DNA of 64,000 nt, taken from contig CM046338.1 of assembly GCA_025403435.1 (NCBI GenBank), positions 20,267,141 through 20,331,140 of the forward strand, read 5' to 3'. Each line of letters begins with the position of its first letter. Within the stretch, counting starts at the first letter, position 1. A program made the translations under genes and the position numbers. Below, in pieces: positions 23,827 to 35,900 of this stretch. The notes under the pieces were generated by a model. The model did no database searches and was not told the DNA's origin. It worked only from the letters and a program-made list of their open reading frames with translations. Origin of the DNA: Artocarpus heterophyllus. Lineage: Eukaryota > Streptophyta > Magnoliopsida > Rosales > Moraceae.

Positions 23827-25817
23827 TGTGAGACATGTATGCCCTAAGGAGTAAAAATGTAATACGTTTTTTGGAGACATTTTTATCAATAAAGAATTTA
23901 TTCATTTATATATACCAAATCCTGTCCTCTTTACGTTCATATTTGTTGAATGTATGTTAAAGCAAATAGTAGTCTGAGACTGTCAGTCTAAACCTTTAAG
24001 AATTGGGCATATGATGGACTGATTATGCAGAAGACGCGATTCTTAAGGTGACGATCTAAAACATATGATCTGCAATCGAGGGAATAAAGTTGGGCGCTTT
24101 ATTCATGCAAAGATTGTTATGTTGTCTATATTCCTTTTGGGAGATGGTTTGTCTTAACCATCGGAGTTGGACTCCATGAATAGAAACATTGGCACGTTGT
24201 CATAGGTGACGATGTGTTGGATCGGGACACAAAGTGAATTGATTTGGATTAATAATTCTGTCTTGGCAAATTGATTTACTTTAGACAATCATTTGTATTG
24301 TATCTTAATCTTGAGATGGATAGTGGGCCCGTTGTCTCGACTTGTGTCTTTTGATGTACCAAAGGGTGACTCTCACATCTCAATAGTGGCATGCATGCTG
24401 GTACGTTGGAGGCATGACTCTTGATAGCGTAGAGTTGTTATTCATAGATATGGAATCCATAGCTCCTCTTCAGGAGTAATGATATCCTCTTATATACGTT
24501 ATCCTGTAATTAAAAAACTGGAGCACTTAACCATTTGGATACATAGGTGTAACCGAATGGTATACTATCTTTGGATGGTAAGTTTTCTAATGGTAAGATA
24601 AAAATAATCGGGAAGGTAAGACAGAACTTATCCTTAAGCTGATTATGGATTATCATATGAGGATATGATACGCTTTGTTATGTCATGGAGACTTAGCTAT
24701 ACGGGCTTCGTAATTCTATAAAGTTTGAGAGTGCAGCTCCAAGCTTTTAGTGGAGTAGCGTTGGAGTTGATAATTGTGAAATGTATATCTAGGATATTGG
24801 GTTTCATAATTATCGAGCGCTTGAACTTTATAGGTCCATATTGGTCCCCTTTGCTGGCTCACAAAATCCTATAACGATACGGCGTGCTTTTTCAATAATT
24901 GGTGACTAATGTCGGATTTATCGGATTGGTTTAAAATTTGAAAGAATCAAATAATTCATGTCTGTTTATTGGCTAAATTAATTTTTGTAATAAAATTAAT
25001 TCAAGATAAACTTGTTGAATTATTAGGATCGGATAATTTTTGTCTGTTTATCGGTTGATTTAATTGGATAAATTAAATCAAGATAAACTTGTAGAATTAT
25101 TGTAAATTAATTTATTTTCTTAGAGATTATCTTGATAAAGTTTGTTTTTGATCAGATAACTTCTCTATTGGGTTATTTGAATCAAAACTGAGACTTTATC
25201 CTATAGAATCTCGGGTGGAAAATAAAAGATTCATGGAGATATGTACGTGGCCGTTCGGCCTATCAATCTACGTGTTCGGCTTGCCGATTAGCGAGAGATA
25301 AGATTACGCGTTTTCACACGGATCTGATTAGATATTGATCCGAATTTGATTCTGTTTTAAATTTTTGAGACCTAATCTGATAAGGACTGACCCTAGGACC
25401 AATCACTATATAAAGGGAGTAAGTCTCATGAGTTACTAAGATCAATTGAGAGATTAAGAGTGATATTCTTTTAGTGAGCATCTAAAAACTCCCTGAGAGC
25501 TTTTGTTCACAAATCACGAACACTAGCTTTGGGTTCTCTCAATTGGCTGGAAGAAGAGTCACCGGTGGAAGAGCTGTACGTGTGAGCCCACACTCACTTC
25601 GATCGTGGATAGAGAATAGCAAAGAAGACCAGTTGGTTGAGGCTCTTCTGGAACGTTACTTCTCTTCACGGGTCGCGGAAGTTCTTCGGCATATAAAGGT
25701 TAGTAAGATCTGTTTAATTTATACATATAGCATGCCAAACTTGTGTTTTGGAAAAATACTCTGATGTTAAAATTTTTAAAATTTCTGCTGCGCACCTCAC
25801 ACTTAATTTTTCCAACA
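23827..25817 (+). repeat. 3' LTR of copia element C
   Basis: It begins TGTGAGACATG and ends TTTTTCCAACA. The short purine-rich stretch agtggaagat just before it is the likely polypurine tract. The TATA box is at 25407-25414. One stretch of about 20 bp present in the 5' LTR (near 17022) is missing near 24595. Confidence 0.95.
25407..25414 (+). promoter_or_regulatory. TATA box in 3' LTR of C
   Basis: TATATAAA, with the context cactatataaagggagtaag identical to that in the 5' LTR. In this position it could drive transcription out into the 3' half of element B. Confidence 0.65.
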
Positions 25818-27453
25818 AAACCTTGAAGAATGCTTAAATGAATTACTCAACCACTGAAAAGGAGTTACTTACTATAGTGTTTGCACTTGATAAGTTTCGT
25901 TCATACCTAATTGGTTCACTCATCACTATTTTCACTAATCATTCTACCCTTAAGTATCTCTTGTCTAAAAAGGATGCTAAGGCCTGACTTATCAGATGGA
26001 TCCTTCTTCTACAAGAGTTTGATTTGATTATCAAGGATAAGAAAGGAGCTGAGAACATGGTAGCCGACCACTTATCTCATTTAAAAGTCAATGATTCTAT
26101 CAATAGTTCACCAATTCATGATGAATTTCCTAACGAACATCTGTAATCTGTTACCAAGTTACCTTGGTATGCACACATTGTCAATTACTTGGCAACTGGA
26201 GAAATTCAATCTGTTTAGAGTTTGTAAGACAAAAGAAAGTTTTTGGTTGAAGTACGTAACTTTTACTAGGATGACCCGTACCTTTTTAAATACTGTCGTG
26301 ATCAAATCATGAGACGTTCCATTCCTAAAGATGAAGTGTATAGTGTCTTAAAATTCTATCACACTGATGCAAGTGGTGGTCATTTTTCTGCCAAAAAAAC
26401 TACTGCAAAGATTCTTCAGTGTGGTCTTTATTGGCCCACTTTGTTCAAAGACACTTATCATTATTGTCGTTCCTGTAAAAATTGTCAAAAGTTAAGTACT
26501 CTATCTCATCGCCATATGATGCCTCTAAACCCGATCATAGCAATTGAAATATTTGATTGCTGGGGAATAGACTTTATGGGACCTTTTCCACCTTCTTCTA
26601 GGTACCTATATATCCTTCTTGCTGTGGAGTACATTTCAAAATGGGTTGAAGCTGTTGCATGCCATACCAATGATAACACAACTGTTATAAAGTTCTTGAA
26701 AGAAAATGTATTATCTAGGTATGGTATGCCACATGCTATAATCAGTGATCAAGGCACACATTTTTGCAACCGATCTTTTGAAGCTTTGATGCGAAAGTAC
26801 AGTGTGATTCATAAAGTTTCGACTGCCTATCATCCACAGACAAATGGACAAGCTGAGTTAGCAAATAGAGCGATCAAACAAATCTTGGAAAAAATGGTGA
26901 ATCCAGATCGAAAAGATTGGTCCTCACGTCTTCAAGATGTACTATGGGCATACCATACAGCTTACAAAGCTCCTTTAGGAATGTCTCCCTATAGGCTCGT
27001 CTTTAGAAAAGCTTGTCATTTGCCTATAGAACTTGAACATAAAGCTTATTGGGCTATTAAAGCTCTCAACTTTGATCTTAGTGCTGCAGGTATTGAACAG
27101 AAGCTTTAACTTTCTGAACTTGAGTAATTAAGGAACGATGCTTACGATAATTCACGGATTTACAAGGCAAAAACGAAAGCATTTCATGACAAGTAGATTA
27201 TGAGAAAGAACTTTGAGCCAAATCAACGGGTTCATCTTTATGAATCCTGACTTCACCTTCATCTTGGTAAGTTAAAATCACGATGGACATGTCCATATAT
27301 TGTGAAATAGGTTTTCCCAAATGGTGTTGTTGAAATTGAAGGTCCATCCAATGGAAGGATAGTTAGAGTAAGTGGCCAGAGATTGAAGAATTACATAGAA
27401 CAGATAATTGAGCCCGAAGAGGTCACTCTTATGGCTCCAATTTACCAACCCTG
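25818..27453 (+). pseudogene. RNase H and integrase remnant of gypsy element B (3' part)
   Basis: The RNase H domain resumes directly after C and carries a TAA where Gln is expected (near 25832). It continues through [26 protein letters not shown] and ADHLSHL to about 26085. After a damaged linker the integrase is open from 26309 to 27109. It has an HHCC zinc-binding region (CRSCKNCQK near 26470), the catalytic core with WGIDFMGPF and SDQGTHF, and [11 protein letters not shown]-terminal tail with further stops ends near 27453. The integrase is the best-preserved part of B. Confidence 0.9.
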
Positions 27454-28962
27454 AGTAGTTTTTATGTAAATATTTATTTTTGTTGTTTGTTTTCTTATTT
27501 TGTTTTCTGCTTAATTTTAAAAAAAAAACCTTAAAAAGTTGAAAATAAACCTCAAAATTAATTCTTGCAGAATAGCTGAGATTAAGGAGGTTGTAATCAA
27601 TTGTGATTAGTAAATACTTTGTATTTGCGGCCTCTTAAGATGAATTCTGAAGAATCTATGTAAAAACATGACTTTTGACTTTTGAAACAAAAAGATAAAG
27701 TCTAGGGAATTTGACTTCAAAAGACCCAGTTTGTAATATATTGTTGTAGTTTGCTTTGTTTGGTTTGTTAAGTTTGCTACAGATCATCTCTACAGTTGTG
27801 CTGATTCAGGTAATATTTTTGCTGCTCTCACTATTCTTTTTATGCGTTGGGGACAATGTACATTTTATGTTGGGGGGAGAGGGTTGTGCTTAAAAATTGT
27901 GCTTCAATGTTGTGCTATGCCAAATTTTTTTTTTTATTTTTGCCCATATTTTTTTTTTGCTCCAAATTTTGTGTGTTATTTTTTTTGTGAGTCATAAAAT
28001 TAATTGAAAAATCTAAAAAAGTATTTTGTAAATATTAGTTTCTTAGTAATTAATGTGTTATTATTTTGTTTTGATTTTTGAATTTCATATTAATGTAATA
28101 TTATATTTCTATTCTTTGAATTATCTTTTATGGACTCTCAAAACTTAATTCTATTTAACATCTTTATGTGTTTATTTTTCAAAGTGTTTGTAAGTCATTC
28201 TTTTCACACACACACTATAATATTTAATTGTGGCGGTAGTCAAAGCTATGATTATTTGAGTTTTGTTATTTTGTGAAGATGGACAATTGAAGGCTGTAAC
28301 ATTTTCAAAATTAATAAACTAATTAATAAAAATTAAAAAAAAAAGAGAAAAAGAAGAAAAATTAAAAAAATAAAATAAAAAGAATTGTAAATAAATAAAG
28401 TGTGTAATTATGTAAATTAATAAATAAAGTTGGATAAGTTTGGTTACGTAGCCTCTTTAACTCGAGTAAGTAAGTTCTAAGGGGTGCTTCAACACCTAGT
28501 GCCTTAGGCCAACTGGTCTGAGAGTTACTAACCAAATCTCGTTAAATGGGTTACGGAGAAAGTTTAAGGGAACCAAACATTACACTATCCACAATTGTAA
28601 AGTTTGTTTAATTTTTGTAAATATTTCTGTTTTATGTTTCTGTTCTTTAATTGTTCTCATCAATAATTTAAATTGTTGCTGCCTGCAGGAGTGATTTGAA
28701 TCAAAATATCATAACAATTTTATTCTTAGTTTTGGATGAAACTTCACAATTATTTATTACCCCTCTCTGCTCTAAGTTTGGCTTGCATACATTTTGTTAA
28801 ATAGCATATAAATTGTTCAAATAAAATTTTTGTTTTGTTAGTCTATCTAGTTAGATTAGTCAAATTGTAGTTAAATGTTTTACATTGTATGATTATTCAG
28901 TAAATTATCTCAAAATTATATCGCTTTAATTGCTAGAGACTAGCAATAAGCTGGTTGGAGGG
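27454..28962 (+). other. 3' non-coding region of gypsy element B, no envelope-like frame
   Basis: About 1.5 kb between pol and the 3' LTR contains no open frame of note. Athila-type elements often have an envelope-like gene here; none is seen. A G-rich word, atgttggggggagaggg (about 27869-27885), resembles the internal polypurine-like tract of this lineage. The tract just before the 3' LTR is ctggttggaggg, ending at 28961. Confidence 0.75.
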
Positions 28963-30829
28963 TGTAATAAGATTGTAAAGGTGTACATTTTCTAAGGATA
29001 AAATCATTTAATTATGCTTGTATTTCTCATTATATCTTCTAATTAATAGCATTTTTGTATTAATAGTTATTTTTGTGTTGTAGTGTGAAATGTGTCTAAA
29101 AATGTATTTTTAGTGTGTTTTTACGTTTAATTATATTTTTGGTAATTTTACGTGTAATTATATTTTTGTGTCGTACTGTAAAAATATTATTGCATGATTT
29201 TATTTTTTTCAAGTCTTAAAATGTTTAATTTTGGTTTATTTATTTTATTTTAGATTTGAAATCTGGAGGAAAAACGAAGAAAAATGACACCAAAACGGGT
29301 AAAATCGGACATCAAATGCACTAAAAGAGTCAAAAGATTTGAATTCTAGAAGTGAAAGCCACGTGTCACTTTACGATTAGTGCATGCATCTCACGTGCCG
29401 ACAAGCCACAGCTGAGTTAAAGGGAGTCTCAAATCGCGTCGGATCCTATGCGGGCATGTACACTGAGCGTGTCCTTTCAGCCGTTAGATGCGATTACTCA
29501 AACTAATCGGATGGTCACCAATTGTGGGATACGTGGTCTCACTGGGCCCATTTCTTCTCTTCTCTCTGAATTTCGTTGTTTTGATGCTAACAGCCACCGC
29601 GCAGTAGCTGATTTCAAACGAAAATTTGCACTCCCTAGGGAAGAATCTCGCAATGAAAAATTGAGAAAAATATAACGATGACTTGAATTTTTTCAACGAA
29701 TGCTACAGTGGAAAAAGTTGAAAATTTCAAATTGATCCTTTCTTTTTCAACGATTGCCACAATAAAAAAATAAAAAATCTTTAATAGTGTTTTTTAGGCC
29801 TATAAATACCGGGGGAGAGTTCCCCAGTTCTTTACCCCTAAAAGGCCTTCGGGCCATTTTTTCTCTCTCCCTCTTTCTTTGTTTTCTTTTTCTCTACTGA
29901 GCCTCCTGCTTAGCAATATCCCCTTAGATAAAAAATAATAAAATAATGTCTAAATTAGTATAGAGAGTCTGGTGAGGCAGAAAGATGATCTTGTACGCAT
30001 AGTACTCCGATATTTTTTTTAACTCTATATTTACTTTGTAATGCTTATATTTTTATAAAATAAATTATATTTTTAAGTTTTTAATAATTATTGTTAGTGT
30101 TGTTATCCTGCCAATTTTTACATAAATTCAGTCATGCTTTCTTTATGTAATTTAATTATTGCATAATTAATACTAATAATAATTAAATTATGCTTAATTT
30201 TATGGAATGTCTTTTACTATAGTCTGACTTGTTATATTGTCGATTCTAGATCTTTCACATGATGAAGTGCTGCCGAAATTAATGTAAAAATTTATTTCAT
30301 TAAAATATAATAATTTTGATTTATTATTATCTTTTCTATCTTAAAATTTTGTTAATTATAATTGTACTGATAGCTGTTATAATTTTCATAATTAGTGCAC
30401 CAAATCATTAGTGAGAGATGATTATTTTCTTAGTTTTTATAGGAAAACCCTTACTGCATTATGCCTTGCTATATTGTCGCTCTCCGTTGACCTATATAAT
30501 TAGTAAAAAGTGTTTGCAATTAATAAGAAAAGATATAATAAATCAAATGCTTTAGATAATTATTAATTAAAGTTAAAATTCCATATTAGTTGCAAAACAT
30601 ACAAGGGATTCTCAAAGCTTCACCGTTTTAATTTTATTCTTTAAATTTTGAACTAAAAAATCACAAAAATATTTCTTTTAAACTTTGTTTTGAAAACTCG
30701 CTTGCCTTTTTGACCATTTATTTTTAACAATTTGCCAAGGTACAAATTTTCATCTCCCTATGGATACGATAACCTTTCTATACTACATACGTCTGCCATT
30801 TAAGAAAAACATTTTGGGCGAATCGAACA
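28963..30829 (+). repeat. 3' LTR of gypsy element B
   Basis: It starts TGTAATAAGATTG after the polypurine tract and ends ...CGAACA at the second GTAGG. It aligns with 9925-11851, including the CT-rich ttctctctccctctttcttt segment. The TATA box TATAAATA is intact at 29801-29808. Confidence 0.9.
29801..29808 (+). promoter_or_regulatory. TATA box in 3' LTR of B
   Basis: TATAAATA in the context ggcctataaataccggggg. The 5' LTR has a one-base variant of the same site at 10816. Confidence 0.65.
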
Positions 30830-30834
30830 GTAGG

Positions 30835-30966
30835 CATGTTGTTGTATGCAAAATCACATCTGAGGACAATTTAGCCGATCCATTCACAAAGACACTAACT
30901 GCGATTGTTTTCAAGAGGCATGTGGAGAATATGGGGATGTTAGATATGTCATATTTACTCACTTAG
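30835..30966 (+). pseudogene. RNase H C-terminal end of copia element A (after insertion B)
   Basis: Directly after the second GTAGG the last 45 or so codons of pol resume in the same order as in element C. Recognisable pieces are SEDNLADPFTKTL and HVENMGM. This segment proves that A and the LTR at 30981 belong together despite being 21 kb from the rest of A. Its last codons run on to a TAG at 30964-30966. Confidence 0.9.
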
Positions 30967-30980
30967 TGCAAGTGAGACAT

Positions 30981-32929
30981 TATTAGACATGATGCCCTAA
31001 GAAGTAAAATGTTGTAATATGTTTTTGGAGACATTTTATCAATAAAGAGTTAATTTATTGTTCATATACCAAATGTTGTCCTCTTTATGTTCATATTTGT
31101 TGAATGTAGATAAGCAAACAAAAGTCTAAGACTATCAGTCTAAACCTTTAAGGATCGCGCATATGATGGATAGATTATGCAAAAGACATGAATCTTAAGG
31201 GCGATGGTCTAAATCAAAAGATCTGCAATCGAGGGAATAAACTTGGGCACTTTATTCATGCTAAGATTGATATGTTGTGTACATCTTTAACGAGAGATGG
31301 GTTGTCTTAGTCATCGAAGTGGGACTCTACGAGTAGAAACATTAGTGCATTGTCATAGGCGATGATGTATTGAATCAAGGACATCAAAGTTGACTTGATT
31401 TGGCTAATAATTCCATTTGTGCAAATTGATTCACTTTAGACAATCATATGTGTTTTGTCTTAATCCTTAAATGACTAATGGGCCTACTATCTTGACTTAT
31501 GTCTTTTGATGTACCAAAGGGCGACATCTTGACTAAATGATGGTATACATACCGGCTCGTTGGAGACAGGACTCTTGATTGCGTAGACTTGTTATTCATA
31601 AATATGAAATCCATAGCTCTTTTTGTAGAGTTAATGATATTCTCTTATATGCGCTATCCTACAATTGAAAGACTGGAGCGCTCAACCATTTAGATACATA
31701 GGTGTAATTGAATGGCATACTATCTATGGATTGTAAGTATTCTAATGGAGTGATAATGGAACGTAAGATAAAAATAATCAGAAAGGTAAAACAAAATTTA
31801 TTCGTAAACCGATTATAAATATCCTATGAGGATGTGACATATTATGATATGTTATGGATGGTTAGCTTATTGAAGCTTTGTAATTTTATATAGTTCGAGA
31901 GTGCAGCTTTAGGCTTTTCGTGGAGTAGTGTTAGAGTTGATAATTATAAAATATGTTTCTGGGATATTGTATTTTATAATTATAGGAGCTTGAACTATGT
32001 ATGTCCATCGGGTCCCCTTTACTAGCTCATAATAAATCTCTAACAATACGAATGCTTTTCCTACATATTGGTGACTTATGTTAAATTATTAGATTGACTG
32101 AAATTCAATAAGATCAGATTTAATAATTCATGTTAGTTTATCGTTTGAATTACTTTTGTGAATTAATTCAAGATAAACATGTTGAATTATTTGAATAATA
32201 TTTTATTTTCTATGTGATTATTCAGATATGACTATTTTGATTAGATAACTTTTCTGTTGGGCTATTTGAATTAAAACCGAAGCTCTATCTAAGATTTTCA
32301 GGTGGAAAATAAGTATTCTTAGGGATCAAATTATCGCTTTTTCTACAAGTTGATGCGTTAATTTGGCCTGTGGATGGAATAAGTTTAGCAGGCCAATGTC
32401 CCAATTCGGCCTGCCAATCCGACGATAATCTGTATACGCATTTTAGATGCATTTTTTTGTTTGAAGTTGATCTAGATTCAAATTTTGAGACCTTATCTGA
32501 TAGGATTAGCCCCAGATTCGACCACTATAAATAATGGGTGAGTTTTTTCAGTTATTTAGATTAGTTGAGAAGTATAGAGAGAGAGAGTATTATAGTGTGA
32601 GAAACTCTAAAACTCCCTGAGAGCTCTTGTTTAACATCAAGAACCTTAGCTTTAGGTCTTCTCAAGTGGTTGGAAGGAGAGTCATCGGAGGAAGAGCTGT
32701 ACGACGTGTGACAACCTACACTCCGATCATAGATAGAGAATAGCAAAGAAGACCAGTTGGTTACTCTTCTGAAACATTCTTCTCTACACGAATTCGAGCC
32801 CACTTCAATATATAAAAGAGGTTAGTAGGATCTCTCATTAATTTATATATTTAGCATGTCAAACTTGTGTTTTGAAAAATACTCTAATTTAAAAATTTTT
32901 AAATTACACTGCGTACTCGTTTTTCAACA
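30981..32929 (+). repeat. 3' LTR of copia element A
   Basis: The start has decayed from TG to TA (TATTAGACATG) and the end is TTTTTCAACA, followed by the target duplicate ATTAA. It aligns with 2596-4544. TATAAATA lies at 32526-32533. Confidence 0.92.
32526..32533 (+). promoter_or_regulatory. TATA box in 3' LTR of A
   Basis: TATAAATA in the context accactataaataatggg, matching the 5' LTR (accactataaatagggg). Confidence 0.6.
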
Positions 32930-32984
32930 ATTAAAACATTCATTTTAATAGTTGTTGGTCTCGGACTTAACCCAACCATCACCT

Positions 32985-35900
32985 TGTAACGACCTGCCTT
33001 TTCAAGCTGTTACTTAGCTCTCTTAAACATCATTTCTTAAACATAATCTAACTTACTGAGTAAGAAAATAGTGAATAATTTTTTTTCTTTAAAACATACT
33101 TAAAACTGTTGCAACTTTTGCTATAACGTAACTTGAAACATATCATCACTTTGCAGCCATTCAAAATGTTTGATAAAATAAATCTTAAAACATTACCTAT
33201 AAGACATTTCCTTAAACATTTACTTTCTTAAAACTTTTAAAACAATGTTTCAAAATGGTGAAAATTTCCTTAGGCAGCAGAAAACAACTGTAGTAATATT
33301 TATACCCAACCATTACTTCTTTCTCATCGCAACACCGAGATCTTTAACCAGCCCTACTAGTCTTCTATAGAGCTACCTATAGCATAAAAGAACTTATAAT
33401 GAGCTTTTGCTCAGTAAGTTTAAACTAATCTCACAAAACTTTAAATCTTTCTTCTAAAACTTTTCTCGTAAAATATCTTTCATAAACATTTCTCATAAAA
33501 TGTTTTTTATAAACATTTTTTGTAAAACATCTCTTATAAAACTTTTTTGTACAAAACATTCTTCGTATAACATTTTTCTCATAAAAACTTTTCTTAAAGG
33601 AATGTAGGCAATATCATAATTCATGATTCTATTTATGCTCTTTTATGCATGTTTTATTATTATTTTTAACTTTTTTGAATTATGGGCCCAAGTGCACGTA
33701 CCAAACGTGTTTGACTATTGAACACCTAGGCCGTAACATAACGTAGCATGACACTCCCTTTAGGTCGAGAGACTAATACAACATTTTCTTATCTTAATTT
33801 GGGTGTTTCCATTACCAACCTTGTAATCCTAGTGATCATAATATATGACATATCTTAATGTTTGATGCAATAAACATAGCAAATGCATACACATTGTAAA
33901 TCATATCTTGAACTTTTAAAATATTATATCTAAACATACTTCAAAAACACACAAAGCATTTAAAAATCATTTTTTTCATGCCATATAGAGGTTTAGAACT
34001 TACCTGGTTATCACTATGGCTTTCTCGCTTTATCCATTCTGTTTTATTAGTCAGCTCTATGTCCTATTCAAACAACACCTGACTATTAGCTAACTTTCTT
34101 ATTACCAGGCTACTTAATCGATAATAGAACTTATAACATTTTAACATTCATTCTTTATACTCAATTTCATTACTTATTGGTTTCCGCATCTTAGTGTGAT
34201 TTGGATCATTTTCCTGTCTAAGGGTGTTTTACTAATTTGGAGGGTTCTAGTAGTTTTATAAAAAATGATGATTTTACCCTTTACAAGTTTTTTGAAAGTT
34301 GCGTAATCCAAAATTTACGTGGTTAAACTTCTCATTTTTACTTTACCAAACCATTACTATTGGGTCAGAAAAAATTCTTGCTAAAAGGCATTTTTCTAAA
34401 TTGGACGTTTCGGGGTCTATTTTGGCCTTTTTATAGAAAAAGACCATTTTGCCCTGGATGAGTCTTAGGAAACTTTCGAAACCTATTTTAAACCAAAACT
34501 TTCATTTCCTTGCTACTCTTAATATTGTGAAAAAATAAAACATCAATTTCCTTTTTGCGAAAATCTATTTTAGCAAAACTTTACGGTTTTTACCTCTAAT
34601 ATGAAAATCTTGACATTTTTGTTCTTAATGTGTTCCTATAAAATTCCCAAATTATTTTGGGTTTTCAAACATAAAATTACTTGTGACCCAAAGCTATGTA
34701 GAGAGCCAGCTTTGCATATCGGAAAATATTATTTCACATGGTTTTATGGTTTTGGGCTAAAACACAAAATCTTGATATTTTTGCCTCGAGAACTAAAAAC
34801 GACCGCTTTATACCAAAATGTCTAGTTTTTCACAAGGATCGAAACTTTCAAAAGCTCCTTGGTCAAAATCTCTTCATTTTAAAAACGTTTTCTTAGTTTC
34901 AAAATTTCGTGCTTTAAATATTATAAAACTCATAACTTAAAATCAGTACGAAAATTTCATCAGCTGGCTGCAATTTTTAACAATTTTGACAAGATCTACA
35001 AATTTCATCTTTTAACTTCTTTTAAAATTCATAGAGTTTATATATGGGTAGAACAATAAAAAAACGTTTTCGGTTTGACCTGATCAAAATTCAAGTGGAA
35101 TTTCCCCACGAAAATTGTCCAAATCGCTGTTTCCAATAAATCTCATATTGAACCCATAAAACAATTTAGTCTCTAAGTGCCTCAAAAATGCCCTTAAACA
35201 AACTTTTTGTGTCAAAACTGGGTTTATTTTGCTTTTCTAGATTTTAATCCCATTTTAATCCTTTTAAACTTTTTTGAAGTATTTAATACTCTAAATAATC
35301 AAGCTATAACATCCATTTTTTATGCCATGTTCCAAAACATTTTATCAAGCACTTTAAATGCTTAACTTTGTGCTTAAAACAAAGTTTGTCATATTTTCTC
35401 CTTTTAACACTAAACCCTAGCTTCTCTACCATCCATCATCATTATCATCTACATAACACATAAACAAAACATACCACAATGTTTTTCTTGCATGCTATAG
35501 TCTATTATTTACAACAAACAATTAGTATGCTTTGAAAAAAAAAGCACATTTTAACTAGTTTCAAGAGCTAGGATTTTACCTATCCTAAGTGTTTGTCCTC
35601 ACTTTTGACATTTGAAAGCTCTTCAATACCCTTGACATCATCCATAACACATCCCATAAAAATCATGTCAAAACTTGTACAAAAACTCTAGATCACAATA
35701 GGTAAAGTTTTGAGTTTTACCTTAAAACTCCTTAATCTTCCTTTACACCACTTAATTTAACTTTAAAGCATGATTTGGAGGCTTGGAATTGTTAAAAACT
35801 TGAGAGAGAAAATCATAAGGAGGGGCAGATTTTTTGAGTGAAAGTGGGAGGATTTTTTTTATAAATGAAACAAACTTTTTGTTTTATCTAAAGCCTTGGC

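Larger units (their letters stand above)
16250..25817 (+). mobile_element. Ty1/copia LTR retrotransposon C (inner layer, same family as A)
   Basis: This is a full-length element of 9568 bp. Its LTRs are 16250-18254 and 23827-25817. The flanking duplication is AAACC at 16245-16249 and 25818-25822. Removing C and one AAACC makes the RNase H frame of element B continuous, apart from an old stop. LTRs, leader, gag and pol align with element A throughout, so A and C are two copies of one family. By hand count of the first 400 or so bp the two LTRs differ at about one site in twenty, fewer than in A. This marks C as the youngest of the three. Stops and frameshifts in gag and pol mean it is not autonomous. 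Confidence 0.95.
9925..30829 (+). mobile_element. Ty3/gypsy Athila-like LTR retrotransposon B (middle layer)
   Basis: LTRs at 9925-11851 and 28963-30829 bound the element. GTAGG at 9920-9924 and 30830-30834 is the target duplication inside the RNase H region of A. Without C the element is about 11.3 kb with LTRs of about 1.9 kb. The order gag, protease, reverse transcriptase, RNase H, integrase is that of Ty3/gypsy. The reverse transcriptase surroundings (CIDYRKLNAATRKDHF, RMPFGL, SFLGHAGFY) resemble the plant Athila lineage, as do the LTR size and total size. No envelope-like frame is present. Element C is inserted at 16250-25817. Stops and frameshifts make it non-functional. Confidence 0.92.
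2596..32929 (+). mobile_element. Ty1/copia LTR retrotransposon A (outer, split by B and C)
   Basis: The ends are two related long terminal repeats (2596-4544 and 30981-32929), flanked by the direct repeat ATTAA at 2591-2595 and 32930-32934. The internal part runs from 4545 to 9924 and resumes at 30835-30980. The interruption is the gypsy element B plus its 5-bp target duplication. The domain order is gag with zinc knuckle, protease, GAG-pre-integrase, integrase, reverse transcriptase, RNase H, which is the Ty1/copia order. The reading frame is broken by many stops and shifts, so the copy cannot move on its own. By hand count over the first 400 or so bp its two LTRs differ at roughly one site in nine, which makes it the oldest of the three nested elements. 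That agrees with its outermost position. Confidence 0.93.
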
